Of a DNA stretch of 30,833 nt, positions 24,560 to 30,833 are shown one piece after another; position 1 is the first letter of the stretch; each line of letters starts with the position of its first letter. The stretch comes from CAZGLR01 sp964526635 (GTDB taxonomy: Bacteria > Zixibacteria > MSB-5A5 > GN15 > JAAZOE01). The notes beneath the pieces were generated by a model that was not told the DNA's origin, ran no database searches, and saw nothing but the letters and a program-made list of their open reading frames with translations. The stretch lies in the NCBI GenBank assembly GCA_964526635.1, contig CAZGLR010000028.1, positions 1 to 30,833 on the forward strand, read 5' to 3'. The translations under genes and the position numbers were made by a program.

Positions 24560-25096
24560 ATGGATAACAAGGACTTTTTGATAACGCCCCGAACAAAGGT
24601 CGCCGACCTGCTGAAAAACTATCCGCACCTGGAAGAAATACTGATCGAAATCGCCCCTGCATTTAAAAAGCTTCGTAATCCTGTCCTGCGCAGAACAGTC
24701 GCCAAAGTAACCAGCCTTGCCCAGGCAGCTCGCGTCGGGAATCTCCCGGTAACCGAGTTGGTGGGGCGCTTGCGTCTCGCTGCGGGACAGCCTGAGTTTC
24801 ATGCCGATACTCCGTTGGTCGAATCCGGCGCTGAGCAGCCTCCTGATTGGTTCGACCGGTCTCGGGTAGTGCAAACACTTGATGCACGGCCAATGATCGA
24901 TGCCGGCGAGCAGCCCCTTGGCGCAGTTTTCAGAGCCCTAGAGAAACTCGGAGAAAATGAAATTTACGAACTTATCACGCCATTCGAGCCGGCCCCGTTA
25001 ATAGACAAGGCCAGGGAGCATAATTATCAGGTATGGTGTACCTTTGCAGACTCAGAATATCGTACTTACTTCTCTCGAATCAACCTCCCGCATTAA
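24560..25096 (+). CDS. DUF1858-DUF2249 two-domain protein
   Basis: This 178-residue cytoplasmic protein has an N-terminal DUF1858 helical domain (about 6-70: ITPRTKVADLLKNYPHLEEILIEIAPAFKKLRNPVLRRTVAK in pattern, with the following LAQAARV helix). Its C-terminal DUF2249 domain is at about 100-175, with VVQTLDARPMIDAGEQPL and the TPFEPAPLIDKAREHNYQVW segment. DUF2249 resembles TusA-like folds, and the DARP motif is typical. Such proteins co-occur with hemerythrin/DUF438 proteins, here five bases upstream. Its ribosome site GAGGAG overlaps the end of that gene, showing tight coupling. Function is unproven; redox or NO stress is a reasonable guess from context. Confidence 0.88.
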   Translation: MDNKDFLITPRTKVADLLKNYPHLEEILIEIAPAFKKLRNPVLRRTVAKVTSLAQAARVGNLPVTELVGRLRLAAGQPEFHADTPLVESGAEQPPDWFDRSRVVQTLDARPMIDAGEQPLGAVFRALEKLGENEIYELITPFEPAPLIDKAREHNYQVWCTFADSEYRTYFSRINLPH

Positions 25097-25205
25097 TAGG
25101 CGCGGAAGGCGGCCCTGACCTTATCTAAATCTGTATGTTCCCCGGATATGTTGGCTCGCGTTGATAGGCATCAGCAGATTCATGCTTTGGCAAAACAGCG
25201 ACTGG

Positions 25206-26162
25206 TCATATCACAAGATACACTACATATGCCAGGTAACTGAGCCAGAGCGCCCAACCCTCCGGGCGGTTAATACGGCCCTGTTTGCCGAAACCGTATC
25301 CAATAAGAAATATCGCGACTGTAAGCGCCCCCATCACCAGTACATCCCTGCGCAACACATTCGGATCTGCCGGCAGGGGAGATACGACTCCGGCGATACC
25401 AACTACCGCCAGAGTGTTAAAGAGATTGGATCCAAGGATATTGCCAAAGGCGATATCATGCTGCTTCTTTCGCGCTGCGATGACACAAGAGGCCAATTCG
25501 GGCAGGGATGTACCTGCAGCGACAATTGTCAGTCCGATAATGAGGTCGCTGATCGCAAAACTGCGGGCAATTTCAACCGCCCCCCATACCAGCAGTCGCG
25601 AACTCGCCACCAGCAACATAAGGCCCAGAATGACCCAGAAAATAGAACGCCGCAGCGACATACTGTACGAAGCAACTTCCTTGCCCACCTCCTGCCCGAA
25701 CCTGTCGTTTCGCCTCCGCATTCCCTGCCATATCGTCCAGACCATCAATAAAAAAAAGATCCCCAGCAGCAAAATGGCATCAACTCGAGAGATTTCATCA
25801 TCCAGCAATTGTATCGCAGCCAGTACCGTCACGCCGGTCAAGATCGGCAATTCCCTGCGAAGGACAAGCGAATCCACGAGAATCGGACTTATAGCCGCGG
25901 AGAGCCCGAGTATCAGGCCAATATTGGTAATGTTGGAACCATAAGCGTTTCCAAGGGCCAGACCGGAATTGCCTTGAATAGCAGAGATCACGGATACCGC
26001 CAGCTCGGGAGCCGAGGTGCCGAAACCGACAACCACCATCCCGATCAGCAACGGCGGCATTTGAAGATGATGCGCGGCCGACGCCGATCCCTCGACAAAA
26101 CGAGTAGCGCTCCATATGAGTACAGCCAATCCGGTGAGAATGGCGAGTGCAGCAAGTATCAT
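25206..26162 (-). CDS. Calcium/sodium antiporter, CaCA family (YrbG-like)
   Basis: The 318-residue membrane protein shows the two inverted alpha repeats that define the CaCA superfamily. The first has GFGTSAPELAVSVISAI and GNAYGSNITNIGLILG. The second has GLTIVAAGTSLPELASCVIA and GNILGSNLFNTLAVVG. The Pro-Glu pairs and Asn residues in these repeats form the ion site. Ten or eleven hydrophobic helices and a short charged loop after MRRRNDRFG are visible. It should expel Ca2+ against Na+ or H+ across the inner membrane. It is divergent from nhaA, and both are cation antiporters, with 370 bp between them. Confidence 0.94.
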   Translation of the reverse strand: MILAALAILTGLAVLIWSATRFVEGSASAAHHLQMPPLLIGMVVVGFGTSAPELAVSVISAIQGNSGLALGNAYGSNITNIGLILGLSAAISPILVDSLVLRRELPILTGVTVLAAIQLLDDEISRVDAILLLGIFFLLMVWTIWQGMRRRNDRFGQEVGKEVASYSMSLRRSIFWVILGLMLLVASSRLLVWGAVEIARSFAISDLIIGLTIVAAGTSLPELASCVIAARKKQHDIAFGNILGSNLFNTLAVVGIAGVVSPLPADPNVLRRDVLVMGALTVAIFLIGYGFGKQGRINRPEGWALWLSYLAYVVYLVI

Positions 26163-26410
26163 TTGATTTTGATTTCCGTTGACATAACTTAGATTCTATA
26201 TTTCAGTATTGTATGCATGAGCACGCACCTCTAAAATAATCGGGATTTATGACAAAATTCTCACTCCCTTCATTTCGGATTGAGTCAAGAACGGATGATC
26301 TGCTGCATGTTGGCAATTAAAACAGGCGACGTGAATTCCATTTATGACAGGCCGATGAGATGACACTCCCTGATTTCATCATCTGCTACGTTCACCCGGC
26401 CGCATATTAT
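26163..26410. other. Left part of the intergenic region between CaCA and nhaA genes
   Basis: No gene is visible here. It should hold the divergent promoters; a GATGA/TCATC inverted repeat near 26355-26380 precedes the structured nhaA leader. I could not fix a convincing -35/-10 pair. Confidence 0.4.
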
Positions 26411-26525
26411 TGGAACTCCTTAAGGGGTGAGACGGTTTTATTGACAAAGTTATCCAATAAACACAACCGCTGCATCCGCTCACAGCTGAGAGATATACGG
26501 AAGCTCTGCAGGAAGTTCCGAGGAG
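26411..26525 (+). promoter_or_regulatory. Structured nhaA leader, candidate cation riboswitch
   Basis: Three nested helices can be drawn. TTATTG (26438-26443) pairs with CAATAA (26455-26460). CGGTT (26433-26437) pairs with AACCG (26465-26469), with a four-base ACAC bulge. GTGAG (26427-26431) pairs with CTCAC (26479-26483). In addition GGAACT (26412-26417) can pair with AGTTCC (26514-26519), which abuts the ribosome site AGGAG (26521-26525). CTCC (26416-26419) can pair with GGAG of that site, giving mutually exclusive states. The known nhaA-I and nhaA-II leader motifs are reported as Li+-sensing riboswitches; whether this is one of them, or a new class, I cannot tell without a covariance search. 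Confidence 0.5.
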
Positions 26526-26532
26526 ACCGACG

Positions 26533-27867
26533 ATGACTGCAACTGAAAGAACCCCGACACCCTTACCGCCGCTCCGACGCCTTAGTGAGGCGTTGCAGCG
26601 CTTTATCCATGTTGAGGCCGCCGGCGGCGTGGTACTGCTGGCCTGCACGATCGCGGCGCTTACCCTGGCCAACTCGCCGCTTTCATCGGCGTTTTTGTCG
26701 ATATGGAAAACCGAATTCGGCATTTCTCTGGGTGCTATCGATTTCTCTCATTCCCTGAAGCACTGGATTAATGACGGCCTCATGGCGATATTCTTTTTCG
26801 TCATCGGCCTGGAAGTCAAGCGGGAACTCAAACTCGGGGAACTGCGCAATCCCCGTCGGGCGGCACTGCCCCTGGCCGGCGCTATCGGCGGGATGATCAT
26901 CCCCGCCGCTATCTATCTTATACTGCAACCGGGCGGCGAGGCCCTGCGCGGATGGGGTATCCCGATGGCCACCGATATCGCTTTCGTGGTCGGCTGTATG
27001 GCTATCCTCGGCAAGCGCATACCGCGCGGCCTGCGGGTCATGATCCTGTCACTGGCTATTGCCGATGATATCGGGGCGATTCTGGTCATCGCTATCGGCT
27101 ACACCGATTCGATTAATCTCTACTCACTGGGGCTTGGTCTGCTCGGGATTGGAGCTGTCATGGGAATGTCTCGCCTTGGTGTTCGTCCGGTGCCGATCTA
27201 TGTCATCGTCGGCGCTTTAATATGGCTCGCTTTTCATGAATCAGGTGTTCACGCCACCATCGCGGGTGTCATCCTCGGACTTCTGACACCGACCAAACGA
27301 TATGTCTCGCCAACGCGTGTGGGCGAGGTGTTTAACCGACTTCAGCGGGTCTTCGAGGGCGAGGGACACGATCATCATGAACGACCGGTGGCCGTTCGCG
27401 GAGCCCGCGAGACTATCCGCGAAACTATCTCGCCGCTGGAATATCTGGAAAACCTGCTGCATCCCTGGGTGGCCTTTTTCATCATGCCCGTCTTTGCCCT
27501 GGCCAACGCCGGGGTTCCGTTTGCGCTGTCTGATTTCGCCCACCCGGTGGCTATCGCGACCGCAACCGGCTTGATGATCGGCAAACCGCTGGGCATCACT
27601 CTGCTGGCCTTCCTGGCAATCCGTATCGGTATCGCCACCCTTCCGGATTCAGTCACCTGGCGCCACATCATCGGCGGCGGCTTCTTGGCGGGAATCGGGT
27701 TTACCATGGCGCTGTTTATCGCCGGACTGGCCTTCGATGGCATCCTGCTCAACGCCGCTAAAGTCGGTATCCTCGGTGCCTCGGCGCTGGCGGCTGTTGT
27801 GGGAATGCTGATTCTTGTGTCCGGCGGACAACAACCAGAGATGATCAAGAAATCACCTGATTCATGA
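26533..27867 (+). CDS. nhaA: Na+/H+ antiporter NhaA
   Basis: NhaA expels Na+ or Li+ in exchange for protons and sets pH and salt tolerance. The 444-residue protein has the usual twelve helices. It carries GGVVLLACTIAALTLANSP at the start, FFFVIGLEVKRELKLGELR, GIPMATDIAFVVG, and the ion site ADDIGAI with D178/D179. Further on are GVHATIAGVILGLLTP, the GKPLGI motif with the conserved Lys, and GIGFTMALFIAGLAF. The region around 255-300 has an insert rich in Arg, Glu and His (EGHDHHERP), common in longer NhaA forms. The start has AGGAG seven bases upstream. The leader is highly structured (26411-26525). Confidence 0.97.
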   Translation: MTATERTPTPLPPLRRLSEALQRFIHVEAAGGVVLLACTIAALTLANSPLSSAFLSIWKTEFGISLGAIDFSHSLKHWINDGLMAIFFFVIGLEVKRELKLGELRNPRRAALPLAGAIGGMIIPAAIYLILQPGGEALRGWGIPMATDIAFVVGCMAILGKRIPRGLRVMILSLAIADDIGAILVIAIGYTDSINLYSLGLGLLGIGAVMGMSRLGVRPVPIYVIVGALIWLAFHESGVHATIAGVILGLLTPTKRYVSPTRVGEVFNRLQRVFEGEGHDHHERPVAVRGARETIRETISPLEYLENLLHPWVAFFIMPVFALANAGVPFALSDFAHPVAIATATGLMIGKPLGITLLAFLAIRIGIATLPDSVTWRHIIGGGFLAGIGFTMALFIAGLAFDGILLNAAKVGILGASALAAVVGMLILVSGGQQPEMIKKSPDS

Positions 27868-28277
27868 TCACGGGTGAAATCACGCGGAACTTTCAACACG
27901 TGATATCGTCTGCGCAGCGGCTATAGCTATAAATTTCAACACAGGCGCGTGTTAAAAACACTACTCAACGGGATGAAATATGTCTATGGCCCGACAATTA
28001 CAACTTATGGCAACACACTGGAATATTAACTAATCGGTTGGTCAACCCGGGGAGTTCTCTGGTAAAAAAATATGCGCCATGGCTTCCACATGTTATTCTT
28101 TCAGTAGCTCCGGCTTGTCTTTGCGGTCCCGACTCGGTATATATTGTAATACAATAAGTTACGCTCATCATGGCTGTATCTCTATCATTTTTTGCTGATT
28201 CCGTCCAAATCCATAAAAAAATCGCCCCGAACAAAAAAAAATTAGGTTTTTGGCAGATAAACCGATATAATACAGTG
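27868..28277. other. Intergenic region after nhaA
   Basis: No convincing gene is seen in these 410 bp. Notable items are a palindrome TATTGT-AAT-ACAATA at 28142-28156, repeats of ATCACG/CGTGAT near 27874-27904, and two A-tracts at about 28215-28241. A TATAAT lies at 28266-28271 but has a poor -35. An antisense frame of 78 codons (27998-28234) lacks coding character. Confidence 0.5.
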
Positions 28278-28306
28278 TTGACAAGAATTTGAGTTCGACC
28301 TTTATC
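28278..28306 (+). promoter_or_regulatory. Candidate promoter of the RRM gene
   Basis: A perfect TTGACA (28278-28283), a 17-base spacer and TTTATC (28301-28306, three of six) give a start near 28313. The upstream A-tracts could act as UP elements. TATAAT at 28266-28271 is an alternative -10 with a weak -35. Confidence 0.45.
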
Positions 28307-28312
28307 GTGGTT

Positions 28313-28451
28313 TTGTCCTAATCCAACAACCCTCCGCTAAAGCTTAATCTCGAATTTTATGCGCAATGGTGCGTACCCAATTACTTGATCTTGGAGTGAA
28401 GGTTCGTTTGAAAATTAACCGACTTCGAGATAAGCAACTACGGAGTGTAGA
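28313..28451 (+). promoter_or_regulatory. Long untranslated leader of the RRM gene
   Basis: From the predicted start the leader is about 140 nt. ATCTCGAA (28347-28354) and TTCGAGAT (28424-28431) are perfect 8-bp complements that would close the leader into one large domain just before the GGAG ribosome site. Long structured leaders are known for cold-shock genes; this resemblance is inferred. Confidence 0.4.
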
Positions 28452-28742
28452 ATGAATATCTACATCGGAAACATGTCGTTTGAAACGACTGAAGATCAAC
28501 TGCGTCAGGCCTTTGAGGCCTTCGGCCAGGTTTCAACCGTAAACATTATTACCGACAAATACACCGGCGATCCGCGAGGCTTCGCGTTTGTGGAAATGTC
28601 TGACAAGAACGAAGCTGCCGCTGCGATCAGCGGACTCAATGGCCAGGAACTCAATGGCCGTGCTTTGAACGTCAACGAAGCGAAGCCGCGCGCTCAAAGC
28701 GGTAATCGCTCCGGTGGCAACGGCTACCGGAAATCGTACTGA
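28452..28742 (+). CDS. RRM-domain RNA-binding protein
   Basis: This 96-residue protein is a single RNA recognition motif with a short Gly/Arg/Ser tail. RNP2 is IYIGNM (3-8) and RNP1 is RGFAFVEM (42-49), with the aromatic residues Y4, F44 and F46 that stack on RNA. The fold continues with ALNVNEAKPR. Similar small RRM proteins occur in cyanobacteria and many other phyla, often cold induced, acting as RNA chaperones. GGAG lies seven bases before the ATG. The gene is monocistronic: it has its own promoter candidate, a long leader and a perfect terminator. Confidence 0.95.
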   Translation: MNIYIGNMSFETTEDQLRQAFEAFGQVSTVNIITDKYTGDPRGFAFVEMSDKNEAAAAISGLNGQELNGRALNVNEAKPRAQSGNRSGGNGYRKSY

Positions 28743-28793
28743 TGCCGGCTGCTCGACGTTATCGTCAAAGCTTATAATCGACTCGATGATCAT

Positions 28794-28827
28794 GGAGACT
28801 GGCCTGCGGCCAGTCTCCTTTTATTTT
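28794..28827 (+). terminator. Strong rho-independent terminator of the RRM gene
   Basis: A perfect 11-bp stem (28794-28804 with 28808-28818, GGAGACTGGCC and its complement) with a TGC loop is followed by TTTTATTTT. It starts about 50 bp after the stop codon. Confidence 0.95.
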
Positions 28828-28932
28828 CTGAGGTGATGTGGTTACATTGACGGTAACAAATGGGCGCCTGGAGTCAAAGCACCTCCGGAATAGCAATTTG
28901 TTTTGAACTTTCGAGATTAACAGGGACCCTCG

Positions 28933-30054
28933 ATGCCGAGTAAAGAACTCACACAATTGATCATTGGTGATAAAACGACCGCTCTCCCAATTATTCAGGG
29001 CGGGATGGGGGTCGGCATATCACTATCAGGTCTTGCCTCCGCCGTAGCCAATGAAGGCGGTGTCGGAGTCATCGCGGCTGCCGGCATCGGTATGTATGAG
29101 GATGATTTCTATACCAGTTACCTCGAGGCAAATACCCGCGCCCTGCGCCGTGAAATACAAAAGGCCAAATCACTGACCAATGGCGTCCTGGGCGTAAACA
29201 TCATGTGTGCCTTTTCTCATTACGATGACTTCGTGAAAGTTGCAATTGAGGAAGGTATTGACATGATTTTCTCCGGTGCCGGACTGCCTATGAATTTGCC
29301 GGCTCTCCGCGATGCCAATTCGACTACGAAATTAATACCGATTGTATCTTCCGGCCGGGCTGCGAAAATTCTCTGCCAACGCTGGCTCATGCGGTTCGAT
29401 TACCTCCCTGATGCTATTGTCGTAGAAGGTACCAAAGCGGGCGGACACCTTGGTTTCAAACTGGAGCAGATTAACGACGACGCCTACGCGCTGGAAAAAC
29501 TGGTGCCGGACGTGGTTGAAGTGGCACAATTTTTCTCGAATCGCTACGGCAAACCCATTCCGGTCATTGCGGCAGGCGGTATCTATACCGGTGCAGATAT
29601 CCGTACCTTCCTGGATCTTGGTGCAAGTGCCGTGCAAATGGGTACGCGCTTTGTCGCTACCGATGAATGCGATGCTGACCATGGATTCAAACAGGCCTAC
29701 ATTGATGCACGCGAAGAAGATGTCGTTATTATCAAGAGCCCGGTTGGTATGCCGGGACGCGCTATCAGGAACGCTTTCCTCGATGACGTCAATTGCGGAT
29801 CAAAGAAGCCATATGGCTGTCCATACCATTGTATCCTGACCTGCGATTATAAAGTCTCTGCATATTGTATCGCCAACGCCCTGATGAATGCAAAAAAGGG
29901 ACGGTTCCGCCATGGTTTCGCATTCGCCGGCGCCAACGTCTATCGAGTCAACGAAATTATTTCAGTCAAGAAACTCATAGCGACTCTGGTAGCAGAATAT
30001 GAGAGCGCGGTGAAGGGTCAAAAGCCACCCTCTGTAACCTCTCCCATAAAATGA
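28933..30054 (+). CDS. NMO/2-nitropropane dioxygenase family FMN oxidoreductase
   Basis: This 373-residue TIM-barrel flavoprotein belongs to the nitronate monooxygenase / FabK-like family. FMN-site motifs are IIQGGMGVGIS near the start, VVEGTKAGGHLGF, IPVIAAGGIYTGADIRTFL and GASAVQMGTRFVATDE. The His in GGHLGF corresponds to the catalytic His of NMO. A cysteine-rich stretch late in the protein has C288, C296, C300, C304 and C312 (GCPYHCILTC in its centre). I believe it recurs in a subgroup of this family, and it could bind an iron-sulfur cluster or zinc. Natural substrate is uncertain: nitronates, or enoyl-ACP as in FabK. The start is ATG with AGGGA upstream. Confidence 0.9.
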   Translation: MPSKELTQLIIGDKTTALPIIQGGMGVGISLSGLASAVANEGGVGVIAAAGIGMYEDDFYTSYLEANTRALRREIQKAKSLTNGVLGVNIMCAFSHYDDFVKVAIEEGIDMIFSGAGLPMNLPALRDANSTTKLIPIVSSGRAAKILCQRWLMRFDYLPDAIVVEGTKAGGHLGFKLEQINDDAYALEKLVPDVVEVAQFFSNRYGKPIPVIAAGGIYTGADIRTFLDLGASAVQMGTRFVATDECDADHGFKQAYIDAREEDVVIIKSPVGMPGRAIRNAFLDDVNCGSKKPYGCPYHCILTCDYKVSAYCIANALMNAKKGRFRHGFAFAGANVYRVNEIISVKKLIATLVAEYESAVKGQKPPSVTSPIK

Positions 30055-30250
30055 CCCCTGCTCAGCTCCACCAAAAAACCGGTTGCCCGGAAGTGCTCAG
30101 AATTGTCGAATTCCCGGCGACAAAACCGCCCTTTATGCTCCACCGCCAAATTAACTCACCCGTTAACTAAACTTATATCAATTTTTAGAAAATACTTTCA
30201 AGCTGATTCTGACGTAGATCCGATCCGCCGTTTCAACACACCCAAAATAA

Positions 30251-30529
30251 TCAGGCGTCTTTATCGCAAGATGGTTTCTGATATCGAAGCAGATTCGATG
30301 ATTCGGACCGGCGCTTCTTATGATCCTCGATGCCTTGTTGAATACGGCTCTTGAAACCATGGGGAGCCACCCGGCCGCAAAAGCCGGTGCCGTCGGCATT
30401 CGGCTGGCACATACGGAAGCACCAGGGTGAACGGTTCCTGGTCATGGGACATCCCAGGTAGGTATATTGTTTCAGACCTTTACGGATGCTGACTTTTTTG
30501 AAGCCTTTGGGAGGAGTACTTAGCGCCAT
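30251..30529 (-). CDS. Small four-cysteine protein, function unknown
   Basis: I do not recognise a named family. The 92-residue product starts MALSTPPKGFKKVSIRKGL and has cysteines C27, C37, C41 and C51 (C-x9-C-x3-C-x9-C) around TRNRSPWCFRMCQP, then GRVAPHGFKSRIQQGI, and a basic hydrophilic tail. The dense, non-repetitive Cys/Trp/Pro core looks conserved, as in small zinc or iron-sulfur proteins. It has no signal peptide. GGGA upstream of the ATG is a weak ribosome site. It is on the same strand as, and 250 bp beyond, the 3' end of tmRNA. Coding status is inferred from composition and the motif. Confidence 0.65.
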   Translation of the reverse strand: MALSTPPKGFKKVSIRKGLKQYTYLGCPMTRNRSPWCFRMCQPNADGTGFCGRVAPHGFKSRIQQGIEDHKKRRSESSNLLRYQKPSCDKDA

Positions 30530-30779
30530 TATGATTTCCCGTTGTTATTGTCTACGAGCAGAATCCTTTGCCATATCTGCCTGACCTCTGCCTTTTCTTT
30601 GGGTGCATGCGGCTGTTTCCGCCCGCTGCCGTCTATCGGAATCTATAACCGGTAATACGGATAAAAGTTCACTCGATTCTGCCAGTTATTCATATCAGCA
30701 GGGCGACTTTGGGAGTTAATCCGGACTCATTATATAATTGCAGCTTTGTCGAAACTCCCGAATCCCCAATACCCGTTTT

Positions 30780-30833
30780 TGGTGGAGGTGGGGGGAATCG
30801 AACCCCAAAAACATGATACAGGTCAACCACTTA
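30780..30833 (-). ncRNA. ssrA: tmRNA (ssrA), 3' end only, truncated by window end
   Basis: On the minus strand the last bases read GGGGTTCGATTCCCCCC then ACCTCCACCA. This is a T-stem/loop, a 3' acceptor strand CACCTCC, discriminator A and encoded CCA. T at position 70 implies the G3-U70 pair needed for alanylation, shared by tmRNA and tRNA-Ala. The 27 bases before the T-stem contain no anticodon arm of tRNA-Ala type, which favours tmRNA. One T-stem position is a T-C mismatch. The 5' part and tag ORF are outside the window. Confidence 0.72.

Noticed and set aside
27998..28234. 78-codon minus-strand frame after nhaA
   Set aside because: No ribosome site, odd composition, and it overlaps A-tracts and the palindrome expected of a regulatory gap.
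28250..28266. TTGGCA before the RRM gene as a sigma-54 site
   Set aside because: At the required spacing the -12 element matches only one of four bases.
30103..30123. TTGTCG/CGACAA hairpin after the NMO gene as a terminator
   Set aside because: Only 6 bp with a nine-base loop and no U tract on either strand.
30780..30833. tRNA-Ala instead of tmRNA
   Set aside because: The 3' acceptor and T-arm fit both, but no alanine anticodon arm is found at the right distance before the T-stem.

Overview
The window looks like chromosomal DNA of a Gram-negative (diderm) bacterium, probably an uncultured or metagenome-assembled lineage. The diderm call rests on a TamA/TamB pair, two further outer-membrane beta-barrel proteins and several Sec signal peptides. 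The mix of six-BON, DUF438/hemerythrin and sigma-54 activator proteins would fit an FCB-group candidate phylum such as Zixibacteria, but that placement is a weak inference. A 10-N scaffold gap at 22893-22902 with a 30-bp duplicated flank shows a draft assembly. No IS element, prophage, CRISPR array, plasmid or conjugation gene was seen.

Layout. (1) 1-3300, minus strand: a six-BON-domain envelope protein followed by an NtrC-type sigma-54 activator. (2) 3630-5200, plus: TrmO tRNA methyltransferase and a CDF zinc exporter. (3) 5266-8140, plus: a GAF-PAS-AAA+-Fis sigma-54 activator broken by one in-frame TAG, then an OsmC protein preceded by a sigma-54-like promoter and closed by a strong terminator. 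(4) 8236-9753, minus: MgtC-like membrane protein, coiled-coil lipoprotein, a 22-codon mini-ORF, DUF1328 protein and CsbD, a general-stress cluster. (5) 10142-12584, plus: an unusual PAS-plus-four-cysteine protein, an AHSA1/SRPBCC protein and a GluR0-like ligand-gated potassium channel. (6) 12672-20265: TamA-TamB, flanked by two unrelated-looking outer-membrane beta-barrel genes on the minus strand. (7) 20362-22933, minus: MDR oxidoreductase, AEC carrier, and a cupin whose start is split by the assembly gap. (8) 23319-25096, plus: DUF438-hemerythrin-PAS protein and DUF1858-DUF2249 protein, with a DNR/FNR-like box upstream. (9) 25206-27867: CaCA Ca2+/Na+ antiporter (minus) and NhaA (plus) with a structured leader resembling a cation riboswitch. 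(10) 28452-30833: RRM protein with a long leader and strong terminator, an NMO-family flavoenzyme, a small four-Cys protein, and the 3' end of tmRNA (ssrA) running off the window.

How the parts may work together. Two sigma-54 activators are encoded within 7.3 kb. Sites of the form TTGGCAY-N5-NTGN, with -24/-12 spacing, lie before the BON gene, before osmC and, more weakly, before csbD. I infer a sigma-54-controlled envelope/osmotic stress set. Cation handling (CDF, CaCA, NhaA, GluR0-type channel) is a second recurring theme. The clearest candidates for something new are this putative regulon, the TAG-interrupted activator, the nhaA leader RNA, the PAS-CxxC/CxxC protein and the four-Cys protein near ssrA.
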